A stretch of DNA of 64,000 bases from an archaeon (GTDB lineage Archaea; B1Sed10-29; JAJSAI01). Position 1 is the stretch's first letter; every line of letters starts with the position of its first letter. Shown piece by piece: positions 33,200-41,447 of this stretch. The stretch spans positions 29,346 through 93,345 of the forward strand of contig JAJSAI010000019.1 of assembly GCA_024274695.1 (NCBI GenBank), written 5' to 3'. A program made the translations under genes and the position numbers. The notes beneath the pieces were generated by a model. It was given only the letters and a program-made list of their open reading frames with translations. It searched no databases and was not told the origin of the DNA.

Positions 33200-33378
33200 A
33201 ACCAGAGTGGTCTTCCTTTTGCGATGAATGCGATTACTTCCAGGATCGTGGGAAGCGCGAACAGTATCACGGCTCCCTTTGCCTGATTCTTTTCCAGCAC
33301 GTTTCCCCTGTCAGCAGCGCCCACGAGCACCGCGAGCAAGAGCATGCTAAAGAGCCAGCTGAACACCCACTCTATCAT
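33196..33378 (-). CDS. small two-helix membrane protein
   Basis: A 60-residue protein with two transmembrane helices (FSWLFSMLLLAVLVGA and GAVILFALPTILEVIAFIA) joined by a short charged turn (ADRGNVLEKNQAK). Its ATG is exactly 27 bases from a TATA box that also faces hel308. The end overlaps the neighbour at 33199 by four bases. Reality is supported by the promoter and by a complete membrane-hairpin design. No family is recognised. Confidence 0.6.
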   Translation of the reverse strand: MIEWVFSWLFSMLLLAVLVGAADRGNVLEKNQAKGAVILFALPTILEVIAFIAKGRPLWF

Positions 33379-33400
33379 AGGATACGAAAGGAAGCGATCG

Positions 33401-33408
33401 TTTTTATT
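33401..33408. promoter_or_regulatory. shared TATA box for 33378/33432
   Basis: The element tttttatt is centred 27 bases from the minus-strand ATG at 33378 and 27 bases from the hel308 GTG at 33432. The gap is only 53 bases and has no other TATA-like stretch. Confidence 0.5.
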
Positions 33409-33431
33409 GTTTTCCAGCGGAGAATACTCTC

Positions 33432-35504
33432 GTGGACAAGGAGGAGATAATAAGAAGAGTGCTGGAAGCGCACGGGATACAAAGGCTGAACCCTGTCCAG
33501 GAAGAGGCCGTGACCAAGGGCCTTTTCAAGCACAGGAACATGGTCATCTCAGCCCCGACAGGATCAGGGAAAACGCTGTGCGCTGAAATGGCTGCCCTGC
33601 ACACAGCCTACTCAGGAGGGAAAACGGTCATCCTTTCTCCCCTTCGCGCTCTTGCTTCAGAGCACTACGAGACATTTTCAGAAATCCACCCCAGCACAGC
33701 CCTCAGCATAGGAGACTATGACAGCCAGGACGCCTACCTGAAAAAGTACGACATCATCAGCTGCTCGTACGAAAAGTTCGACTCTCTCCTCAGGCACAGG
33801 AGCCCGTGGATAAGGGACGTGAGGCTTCTTGTTGTCGACGAGGTCCACGAGATAGACTCTGACAGGGGGCCGGTGCTCGAGACTGTCATGTCAAGAATAA
33901 TGCACATGGTTCCCGAAGCGAGGATACTCGCGCTCAGCGCCACGATCCCTAACGCGTTCGAGATCGCGGAATGGCTTGACGCCGCGCTAGTGATATCTGA
34001 GTACAGGGCAGTGCCCCTGAAGGAGGGAGTTTACTTTGAGAGGGTGATAGACTACGGTGACCACGCAGAGAAAGTGGAGTCAAGCAGGTCCGAGGACATC
34101 CTCTCGATCCTGGAGCACGCGGTGCGCAAGGGACAGCAGGCCCTCGTGTTCGCCAACACCCGGAGGAACGCAGAATCCCTCGCCAAAAAGGCAGCGGCCA
34201 TAACAGCCGGGCACGCTCCTCCTGAGGCCGGCGAGGCCGCAGAAAAGGTTCTGAGCGTGCTCGATCCGCCCACAGAACAGTGCGCTAAGCTCGCAGGCCT
34301 TGTGAAAAAGGGTGTGGCGTTCCACCACGCAGGGCTCGTGCAGAAGCAGAGGAAGATAATAGAGGACGCCTTCAGGGAAGGTGTGATAAGAGTGCTCTGC
34401 TCAACTCCCACCGTGGCCGCGGGCGTGAACCTTCCAGCGCACTACGTGATAATCCCCTCCGTGCACGTTTACAGGGACGGCCCCACCCTCATGAGCGTGA
34501 GGGAATACAAGCAAAAGGTGGGAAGGGCTGGGCGCATAAAGTACGATTCTCTTGGAGAAGCGATAACAATAGCCAGGTCAGAACCCGAAAAAAAGATGAT
34601 CTTCGACAAGTACATCAACGGGGTGCCCGAGAGAGTGGACTCCAGGCTCGGGAGCCAGTCTGTTCTGAGAACGCACGCTCTCGCGTGCGCGTGCAGCATG
34701 ATAACCACACTGGACGGGCTCGTGGAGTTCTTCTCCAGGACATTCTACGCGTACCAGAACGGCCCCACGGTCCTAAGACCACTGCTGGAAAACATTGTTG
34801 AAGAACTCGCGTCCTACGGTTTTCTTGACAAGAAAGAAGAACACTACCTGCCGACCAGGATAGGGTTCAGGGTAAACGAATTGTACATAGACCCGCTGTC
34901 CGCGAAGAGCATGTTGGACTGTCTGCTCTCGGAAAAGCACGCCAGCGACCTTGGCTACCTGCTCATGATCGCGGACACGACCGAGATGAGCCCCTGGCTT
35001 TCTGTTTCCAGAAAAGACGAGCCTGTCCTGTTCGAGAGGGCAGCGGCAGAATCCCAGGGTCTTTTCAAGACAGTGGACGGGTTCCATTTTGACTACTTTT
35101 ACCTGAACAAGTTCAAGCTCGCGCTAATGCTGCACGACTGGATTAGCGAGAGGACTGAGCAGGAAATCCTAAGAGAATATAATATCCCTCCAGGGATATT
35201 GTACTCTTTCTTGTCCAACGCGGACTGGCTGCTGTACTCAGCGGCAGAGCTCGCCCGGATATCAGGAAGAAAAGACCGGGCCAAGGGCCTTTCACTGCTC
35301 AGGGAGAGGGTCAAGCACGGGGTCAGAAAAGAGCTCCTTCCGCTCGTCATGCTCAAACACGTCGGGAGGGTCAGGGCCAGGATCTTGTGGAACGCGGGCG
35401 TCAGAAAACCCTCTGACCTGAAAAAGATTCCAGTACCAGAACTTGAAAGACTGCTCGGGAAAAAGACCGCGCGCAAGGTGCTCGAGCAAGTGGGTGAAGC
35501 ATGA
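33432..35504 (+). CDS. hel308: Hel308 DNA helicase
   Basis: A 690-residue Ski2-like superfamily 2 DNA helicase that unwinds lagging-strand forks during repair of stalled replication. Motifs in order: Q motif LNPVQEEAV, Walker A APTGSGKT (about 39-46), DEVH, SAT, FANTRR, STPTVAAGVNLPAH, and motif VI QKVGRAGRIKYD. The ratchet and helix-hairpin-helix domains follow, the latter ending in KHVGRVRARILWNAGVRKP. The start is GTG. It belongs to the replication/repair block with cdc6 and polD. Confidence 0.95.
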   Translation: MDKEEIIRRVLEAHGIQRLNPVQEEAVTKGLFKHRNMVISAPTGSGKTLCAEMAALHTAYSGGKTVILSPLRALASEHYETFSEIHPSTALSIGDYDSQDAYLKKYDIISCSYEKFDSLLRHRSPWIRDVRLLVVDEVHEIDSDRGPVLETVMSRIMHMVPEARILALSATIPNAFEIAEWLDAALVISEYRAVPLKEGVYFERVIDYGDHAEKVESSRSEDILSILEHAVRKGQQALVFANTRRNAESLAKKAAAITAGHAPPEAGEAAEKVLSVLDPPTEQCAKLAGLVKKGVAFHHAGLVQKQRKIIEDAFREGVIRVLCSTPTVAAGVNLPAHYVIIPSVHVYRDGPTLMSVREYKQKVGRAGRIKYDSLGEAITIARSEPEKKMIFDKYINGVPERVDSRLGSQSVLRTHALACACSMITTLDGLVEFFSRTFYAYQNGPTVLRPLLENIVEELASYGFLDKKEEHYLPTRIGFRVNELYIDPLSAKSMLDCLLSEKHASDLGYLLMIADTTEMSPWLSVSRKDEPVLFERAAAESQGLFKTVDGFHFDYFYLNKFKLALMLHDWISERTEQEILREYNIPPGILYSFLSNADWLLYSAAELARISGRKDRAKGLSLLRERVKHGVRKELLPLVMLKHVGRVRARILWNAGVRKPSDLKKIPVPELERLLGKKTARKVLEQVGEA

Positions 35505-35511
35505 TGGCAGA

Positions 35512-35593
35512 CGCCCTCAGGAAGAGCGGGTTTCCTCACTCACGCGCTCCCGTGGGGGCGCGGGTTGGGTGACCCTCTTATCTTCATAGGGCG
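35512..35593. repeat. nested inverted repeats between hel308 and cdc6
   Basis: The 98-base gap between the convergent genes folds in nested steps: cgccct at 35512-35517 with agggcg at 35588-35593, gggt at 35528-35531 with accc at 35572-35575, and a GC-rich stem 35543-35550 with 35555-35562 and a four-base loop. A 23-codon frame from ATG 35501 overlaps the hel308 stop but looks like chance. This may be a two-way terminator or a structured RNA; it has no T-arm, so it is not a tRNA. Confidence 0.4.
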
Positions 35594-35602
35594 AGCGTGA
35601 AA

Positions 35603-36814
35603 CTATTCCCCGAACTGTTTTTTCATGAGGTCAATAATGTTCTGGGCAGGGTACGCGAGTCTTATGAGGGTAGTGTTCCCCCTGACTCCTTTTCCTGAGA
35701 GGGTTGTGGTGATGAGCCCGAGCATTTCCAGTTCGTTCATGTACTCCTTGCACCATCTTGCGGTCCTAGGCTCTCTTCCCAGCACCCTGCATATCCTGTT
35801 GTACCTGTCGTATACTTCTCCTGTGAACAGCACGTTCTCGGCCACTGTTCCATCAAGCCTCGCGTAGTGCCCTCCTTCTTTCGAGAGCTGGGCTATCGCG
35901 TACAAGAGGATCTTCTGGTGCTCTGGCAGGGTCTTTATCACGTTGTACACGATCTCGTTCTCGACCCCTTTCCTGGCGAGGTTCACGTGCTTGTCCGTGA
36001 CCTTCTGGTCTCCCATCTCGTCAGCTATTTCCCCTGCTTTGAACAACAGCCGGAGCGCGTACCTCGCATCTCCTGACTCGTTCGCGGCCAGGGCGCTGGC
36101 GAGGTTTATCGCGCTCTCGTCAACAGCCCCTGGCTTGAACCCAAGCTTTACCCTCTGTTCCAGGATATCTTTTAGTTCCTCAGCATTGTAGGGAGGGAAC
36201 ACGAGCTCGTCCTCGAACAACGCGCTCTTGCTCCTTGGGTCGAGGGAGTCCTTGAAGTTTATGTTGTTGGAAATGCCGATCATGCTTATCCTTCCGGCGG
36301 CCAGCTCGTCGTTCGCCCTGGTTATGGTGTAAATAAGATCGTCCAGGTTCTTGACCTTATCAACCTCGTCCAGCACGAGTATCATGCTCAGGTTGTTGGA
36401 CTGCACGTAGTCCACGACCTTCTGGAACAAGTGCGAGAAGGGAAACCCTAGGAAAGACTCTTCAGGGTAGCAGTACTCCGCGACCTTTAGCATGACCTGG
36501 TACTTCGTGTTTAGTATCCTGCAGTTAGTGTAAACACATTCAACGCTCGCCCCGTACTTTTTCTTGACCGCCATGAGTTTGTCAATAACATGCTTGGTTG
36601 ACACCGTTTTTCCCGTGCCAGTCTTCCCGTACAAGAACATGTTGTTTATTGTTTTTCCGGACAGGGAAGGAGCGAGCTTTTGCATGAGCGCCTGGATTTG
36701 AGCCTCCCTGTGGGGAAGTGTTTCCGGGACAAAATGAGGGCTGAGCACGTTCCTGTCAACAAAAACAGTTGACTTCCTGAGCTCTTTTTCGAAGATATCA
36801 TCCATCATCATCAC
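35603..36814 (-). CDS. cdc6: Orc1/Cdc6 replication initiator (first copy)
   Basis: A 403-residue archaeal Orc1/Cdc6 AAA+ protein that binds replication origins and loads MCM. Walker A is LYGKTGTGKTVSTK, Walker B is ILVLDEVDKV, sensor 1 is IGISNNINF, and the arginine-rich ISM/sensor 2 region includes SGDARYALRLL. The C-terminal winged helix is complete (YDRYNRICRVLG, KGVRGNTTLIRL). The N-terminus is methionine-rich (MMMMDD), so the exact start is uncertain by three codons. It is closer to canonical Orc1-1 than the second copy at 57185. Confidence 0.94.
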   Translation of the reverse strand: MMMMDDIFEKELRKSTVFVDRNVLSPHFVPETLPHREAQIQALMQKLAPSLSGKTINNMFLYGKTGTGKTVSTKHVIDKLMAVKKKYGASVECVYTNCRILNTKYQVMLKVAEYCYPEESFLGFPFSHLFQKVVDYVQSNNLSMILVLDEVDKVKNLDDLIYTITRANDELAAGRISMIGISNNINFKDSLDPRSKSALFEDELVFPPYNAEELKDILEQRVKLGFKPGAVDESAINLASALAANESGDARYALRLLFKAGEIADEMGDQKVTDKHVNLARKGVENEIVYNVIKTLPEHQKILLYAIAQLSKEGGHYARLDGTVAENVLFTGEVYDRYNRICRVLGREPRTARWCKEYMNELEMLGLITTTLSGKGVRGNTTLIRLAYPAQNIIDLMKKQFGE

Positions 36815-36875
36815 TGTCCCCCGGACCGCGAGCGCCTCCTAGAAAGGGGTTACTTGAATTATGAGACTACCAGTA

Positions 36876-36889
36876 TAAAAACGTTTTTA
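36876..36889. promoter_or_regulatory. 14-base palindrome in the cdc6/sepF intergenic region
   Basis: The 139-base gap between cdc6 and sepF contains the perfect palindrome taaaaacgttttta, overlapping a TATA-like sequence for cdc6 on the minus strand. A second TATA-like ttttaaac at about 36898-36905 faces sepF. The palindrome could be an operator for a dimeric protein or simply a symmetric promoter. I see no origin recognition box (the conserved TTCCAGTGGAAAC type) in the gap. Confidence 0.35.
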
Positions 36890-36953
36890 GGGTAAGTGTT
36901 TTAAACAACGTGAGCCAAAATACTAACAAAAACAAAAGACTGGAGGTAGTATC

Positions 36954-37304
36954 ATGCCTGCGCTGTTGGGAAAACTGAAGACGTCAAAAAATGTTGACAT
37001 CGAAGAGTACCTGGACAATCTTGCTCTTGAGGAAGAGGATCTTCTGGAAGAACATGCTGACATGTGGGTCAAGCCTCTTTCCCTGGAGTCTGTCGGGGAT
37101 GTTGAGGACGTTGTTTCAGAGTTGAGGAAGGGGAACATAATCCTGTTGAACATTTCTCCGCTGTACAAGAAAAACACCATAAAACTGAAGCAGGCCATCT
37201 CAGAACTGAAGGGACAGGTTTCAGAGCTTGACGGCGACATCGCCAGGATAACCGAGGAGAAAGTGCTGGTGACTCCTAGCAGGGTGAAAATAGCCAAAAA
37301 GTGA
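36954..37304 (+). CDS. sepF: SepF cell-division protein
   Basis: A 116-residue SepF, the membrane anchor of the FtsZ ring in archaea. The N-terminal tail is acidic (EEYLDNLALEEEDLLEEHAD). The SepF core has VKPLSLESVGDVEDVVSELR, GNIILLNISPL and the strand ELDGDIARITEEKVLVTP. The first residues (MPALLGKLKTSK) could act as the membrane-targeting helix. GGAGGTAG lies seven bases before ATG, a clear ribosome-binding site. The tail-anchored protein at 37311 is in the same operon, a candidate division partner. Confidence 0.93.
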   Translation: MPALLGKLKTSKNVDIEEYLDNLALEEEDLLEEHADMWVKPLSLESVGDVEDVVSELRKGNIILLNISPLYKKNTIKLKQAISELKGQVSELDGDIARITEEKVLVTPSRVKIAKK

Positions 37305-37310
37305 GACGGT

Positions 37311-38057
37311 TTGATCCTGGACAAGCCGGCCCTGGTGCTCAGGTACACTGTCGACGACGTGGTCGAGGCAGTTGACAGGAGTCTGAGGCGCAGGGGCTGG
37401 AAAGAGTTTGAGATAAGCAGTCTCAAACTCTACTACCTTCCCTTCTACATTTTCAATTACGATGTCCTGGTGGAACAGAGCGTCCAGGGACAGACTTTTT
37501 CTCAAGGGTTCTCGGGGACAATGGCCATGGACGCGGTCTCGGGAAAACTGCAGCCCCTGATAACCGAGCTACTGGACAGCCAGCCCGTTTCCTTTGAAAA
37601 GAAGGTCTCGCACGACATACAGTTCACTCCCGTGACCCCTGCTCTGAAGCCGGATGAGGCGAAAAGGACTGCCGCCAGGCAACTCGCGGGAAAGTTCGGG
37701 ATAGGCGCGGAGTCAGTGGAAACGGCGGGGTTCAGGATAATATACTGGCCCGTGTGGAGGGTTTTCGTTTCCATGCCCGCCGGGTTCTACAAGCTTGATG
37801 TTGACGGGTTCAGTGGGGTTATCCTGAACGAAGGAGAGATTCCGGTGAGGGAGAAAACGTGGAAGGACGTGATGGCGGAGACCATTGACCTGATGAAGAC
37901 CCCGAAGGGCTGGGCAGTCCTCCTGAAGAAAACCTTCAGCGTGATCAGCAAAACAGGAAAAGGAGGAAGCGTGTTCTCAAAGCCCTGGTTCAAGTGGGCT
38001 GTCACGTTCTTACTGCTTGTCGTGCTCTTGTACCTACTCTTCAGCGGCGGGTTCTGA
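37311..38057 (+). CDS. tail-anchored membrane protein in the sepF operon
   Basis: An unrecognised 248-residue protein with one C-terminal transmembrane helix (WAVTFLLLVVLLYLLF) and no signal peptide, so the bulk is cytoplasmic. Two similar beta modules are visible: YLPFYIFNYDV followed by GFSGTMAMDAVSGKL, and IYWPVWRVFV followed by VDGFSGVIL. This suggests an internal duplication. It begins with TTG six bases after the sepF stop. Direct coupling to sepF suggests a role in division or envelope attachment. That is inference; no known division family was recognised. Confidence 0.65.
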   Translation: MILDKPALVLRYTVDDVVEAVDRSLRRRGWKEFEISSLKLYYLPFYIFNYDVLVEQSVQGQTFSQGFSGTMAMDAVSGKLQPLITELLDSQPVSFEKKVSHDIQFTPVTPALKPDEAKRTAARQLAGKFGIGAESVETAGFRIIYWPVWRVFVSMPAGFYKLDVDGFSGVILNEGEIPVREKTWKDVMAETIDLMKTPKGWAVLLKKTFSVISKTGKGGSVFSKPWFKWAVTFLLLVVLLYLLFSGGF

Positions 38058-38066
38058 AACTTCTTC

Positions 38067-41000
38067 TTAAACAAAGTCTGCAAGGCTCTTCTGCTTCTGT
38101 GCTTCCGCCCTCTTCTCCATTTCCTCGAGCTCGAAGAAGCTTTTCACGTCATTCTCTATCAGAATGAGCCTTTGCTTCAGGTACTCTGAGAGGTGATACT
38201 TGTTCGCGATGTTCTTTGACACGTCAAGGTACTTTACTATGCCTCCCTTGCTCACGGTCAGCACGAGCTTGCCCCCGCATTTGTAACACTTGCCGGACAA
38301 GGGCGCTCTCCTGTAGACCGTGTTGCAGTCAACGCACCTGAGGCCCTGCTGTCCAAAGGCCCTAAGGTTTCCCATCATGTCCCGCATGAAATGGAAGTTT
38401 ATTACCCTGCTCGCAAGGTCCCTTTCGTCCACCGCGAGAATCTTTTCCCCGAGGTCAAGCTGTTTTTCAACTTTTTCCGCCATTGTCTTGAGGGTTGTGT
38501 ACGCTGACCTCACGGGCCCCTCGTCTATCCTGTGGGTCTCGTGAGTGTACCCGAACCCGTGATACTGTTCCGGCGTTTCAAGCCTGTCCTTTACGGTTTC
38601 TATTTTCACGTCCGACGGGTTCAGGTTGTTGCACGCTGCCTCGTAGTACTCCAGGGGGTATTCTGAGACCACGTCCATCTCGTGGACCTGGTCGTCCACT
38701 TCCCGAGGGTCTATTTTTGTTGTGAGCACCATGGCCGCGTCCATGGTGCCCCCTCTCGAGCTCGGGAGGTACTTCTTGCTGAAGTTCAGCAGTGCATCCA
38801 GCAAGAGCATGAACGCGTCCTCGTCGCCGTCACAGTCCCTCCTGCACGCGGCGTGCATGTACGGGTGCGCGTAGGTTCCCCTGGCCCTGTGGAACCCGAT
38901 GATCCTGCCGAGAACTCCAACAGAAATGTGCGGCGCGAGGCAGATGACCAGATGTCCCACGAGATCTTCTGGTTTTTCCGCGTTGTAGTATCTTGGCAGT
39001 CCGTAGAATTTTTCCAGCAGATCGTCAATGAACTTTGCTGTGGCCAGCACGTACTCTGCCGAGTCTTCTGGTATTACAATGTCCTGTACGAACAGCTCGC
39101 ACACCTGTTCCGGGTCTGTGAGTGGGTTGCCGTCTTTGTCGTACAAGTACCCGAGCTCTCTTGCTTTTTCAACACTCAATCCTATCTCTCTTGGCTTGAA
39201 GTGGGTTAACGGCAGGTTCGTCGCGTCGAACCGTACCGTCCCGTCCCTGAACACGGTGACTCCGTGCTTTGCTCTAAGCATTCCCTTTTCCACGGGCTCG
39301 AAGAACTTGCCAGAGTTTATCAGGCCTTCTACGGCCTTTGTTTTTTCAGGGGTTTTCTCGCCAAGCGTTTCCTCCGCTTTCTTGAGAAGGGTTTTCAGGT
39401 CTAGCGCTATGTGGGCGTAGGGCAGCGCTCTTCCTCCGCAGTGCTTGCACACCTCTGTTTTTCCTTTTTTTCCGCACTTGGTGCACGTGTAAACCACTTC
39501 TGTGCGTGCCCCGCAGTCGTGGCAGTAGTAGCTTAGCGTTTCCTTGTCGCACTTGGGGCACTTGAGCCGCACGGCTTCCACTGATACGACTCCCTTTTCA
39601 GCGGCCTTTTTCAGGAGCCTTGTTTTTCCTCCGCTGTACTTTATTGGGAACAGCAGGTGTGGCGGCGGGCTCATTTTCCTGGGTTTTGCTTTTTCAGGCC
39701 TGCCCATCCTGGCTCCGACGAACGTTCCTCCTTTGTCCATGACCCTGAAACCGCACGCCTTGCTGATGGCTTCCAGGACATCATCTTCTTCCTCAAGAGC
39801 CCTTTCAAGGTCTTCCACGTGCTCAAGGCACAGTGTTTCTATCAGAGGGCCTGCTTCTTCTATTATTACCTTCCCTTCCCTGAGCTTGTGAGGAACCCCT
39901 ATCCTTTCAAGGATCCTTTTTTCTTCTGAGACCCTCACCTCGAGCACCCTGCTATCTTCTCCTGCTATTCCTTTCACCGTGCTAGTGCTTCCGGTGGCAA
40001 GCCATCTCGCGAGCTTCGCGAGCTCCTGTTTTTCAAGCAGGTTATAGTAGTACAAGTACCTGGGATGCATTGGAAGCCCTTTCCACGCGAGCTCTACTGC
40101 CTGTTCAGAGCTCACGTTCCACGGGTCCATCCTCGCTCCATTTTCCTCGCATATCTTCTGCCACCATTCCTCACAGAATCCTGGCTTCACGAGAGGGTGG
40201 TTAGCTTTCAGGAAGTCCCCGTGGCTCACGAGAAGATCGCCCAAGAAGAGTATTTCAACTATGTCGTCCTTTACCTCCATCGCCCTCGGCACGCTGTCAA
40301 CTCTTATGACGTCACCGTTCCTCAGGAGGACGGTCGGCCCTTCTATGGTGCTGACCGGGACCGTCACGCACCCTTTCCCAGGCCTTTCGAGCTTGAGCTG
40401 GGTTCCTATGGCCATGAACTCGTTCACGAGGTACATGGTCGCAGGGTCCACTCCCTTCGCGTTCAGGCCCGTGTTCCTGCTCCTGCCGTACCTTAGTCTG
40501 AACCCTCCTGGCCTGCTCGGGTAAGCGAATATGGGCCTGCCGCCCACTATGTCCGAGAGGTACTTGGTCACGGGCTTTATTTCCTTTTTCTCTCCTGTTT
40601 TTTTGGTTATCCTGACTATAGCCTCTATCCAGTCCCACCCGAGGTCATGTTTCTTGGAGTACTTCAAGAGCTTGGCCGCTTTCTGGGCTATCCCCTATGC
40701 GATGACGAGAGCCATCCCTCCCCTGATCCGGTTCGTTTCTATCCTCGGAAGGTTCTTGTATATGCTGACCTCCAGTTCTGAGGTGGGAGTGCCGCTCACG
40801 CACACCGGACAGTTCCTCACGATGTGCCTGACATCATCCTCTGGGGGATGGTACTGCAGTCTAGAAACGAGGTTGTGGTATATTTCTATCTCTTCAACGT
40901 ACCTTTCAACCTCTTCTTTTGAGGGCCTGTACTCCTGCAGCCCCATCTTCTTCCTCGTGTAGTCGGCCAGGATGACCGAGAGCGCGGCGGCTGTTCCTCC

Positions 41001-41447
41001 AGCGGACCGGATCGGTCCCGCGTAGTACACTTCCAGGCACTGGGTCCCGTCAGGATTGTCCAGGATCCTTGTTCCCGCGATCCCTTCTGTTGCGGCGGCT
41101 GGGACAGCTTCAGTGATTATCGCCACCCCTGTTCTTATGCACTGTTCTGCCAGCTCCTCCCTGGAGCTGAACTCTCCGAACTTCCCCTCAACTATCTCTT
41201 CTATTATCTTGAACGTCATCTTTTCTCTGTCCATTTCCTTGAGGAGTTCTCTTATCCTCTCTGCAACTCCCTTTGGCCCCACCAGCCCTTCCACTCTTGC
41301 GGCGAGGTCCGCGGCGGGAGGGATCTCAACCTCTGTTGTCACGTCCTTCCCTTTGGACCTGGCTAGCTTTGCCAGAGAGTAGCATTCTTCTGTCCTTTCA
41401 CGCATGTGCTGCCAGTACCACTCTGTTCTCTCGCGCTTTAGGCTCAT
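38067..41447 (-). CDS. polC: DNA polymerase D large subunit DP2, with an in-frame TAG
   Basis: The 1126-codon frame encodes the catalytic subunit of the archaeal replicative polymerase D but is broken by TAG at 40695-40697. Upstream it reads NRIRGGMALVIA, downstream GIAQKAAKLLKYSKK; the family has a glutamate (GAG) at the stop position. Both sides are otherwise intact. The catalytic centre is in CRRDCDGDEDAFMLLLDALL, several C-x2-C zinc pairs follow SVEAVRLKCPKCDK, and the C-terminus QKSLADFV looks like a PCNA-binding peptide. No intein is present. DP2 starts directly after the DP1 stop (TGA-ATG). If the stop is real, translation would need readthrough or a restart at TTG 40667. Confidence 0.92.

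Noticed and set aside
35501-35572. 23-codon gene overlapping the hel308 stop
   Set aside because: It has an ATGA-like overlap but its sequence coincides with the GC-rich stem and shows no protein-like pattern.
35505-35602. tRNA gene in the GC-rich gap after hel308
   Set aside because: There is no T-arm consensus (GGTTCRAATCC type) and the stems do not form a cloverleaf.
36815-36953. Replication origin next to cdc6
   Set aside because: The position is suggestive, but I see no origin recognition boxes, no repeat cluster and no long AT-rich unwinding element; only promoter-like palindromes.
38067-41447. Reassignment of TAG as a sense codon (for example pyrrolysine) to explain the DP2 stop
   Set aside because: TAG ends several intact genes here (mtaD, kae1, AK6, the pilin and the 67-residue gene), no pyl genes are in the window, and the conserved residue is Glu, not Lys. 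A local error, mutation or readthrough is simpler.
38067-41447. Intein in DP2
   Set aside because: The break is a single codon with uninterrupted family sequence on both sides; there is no inserted splicing domain.
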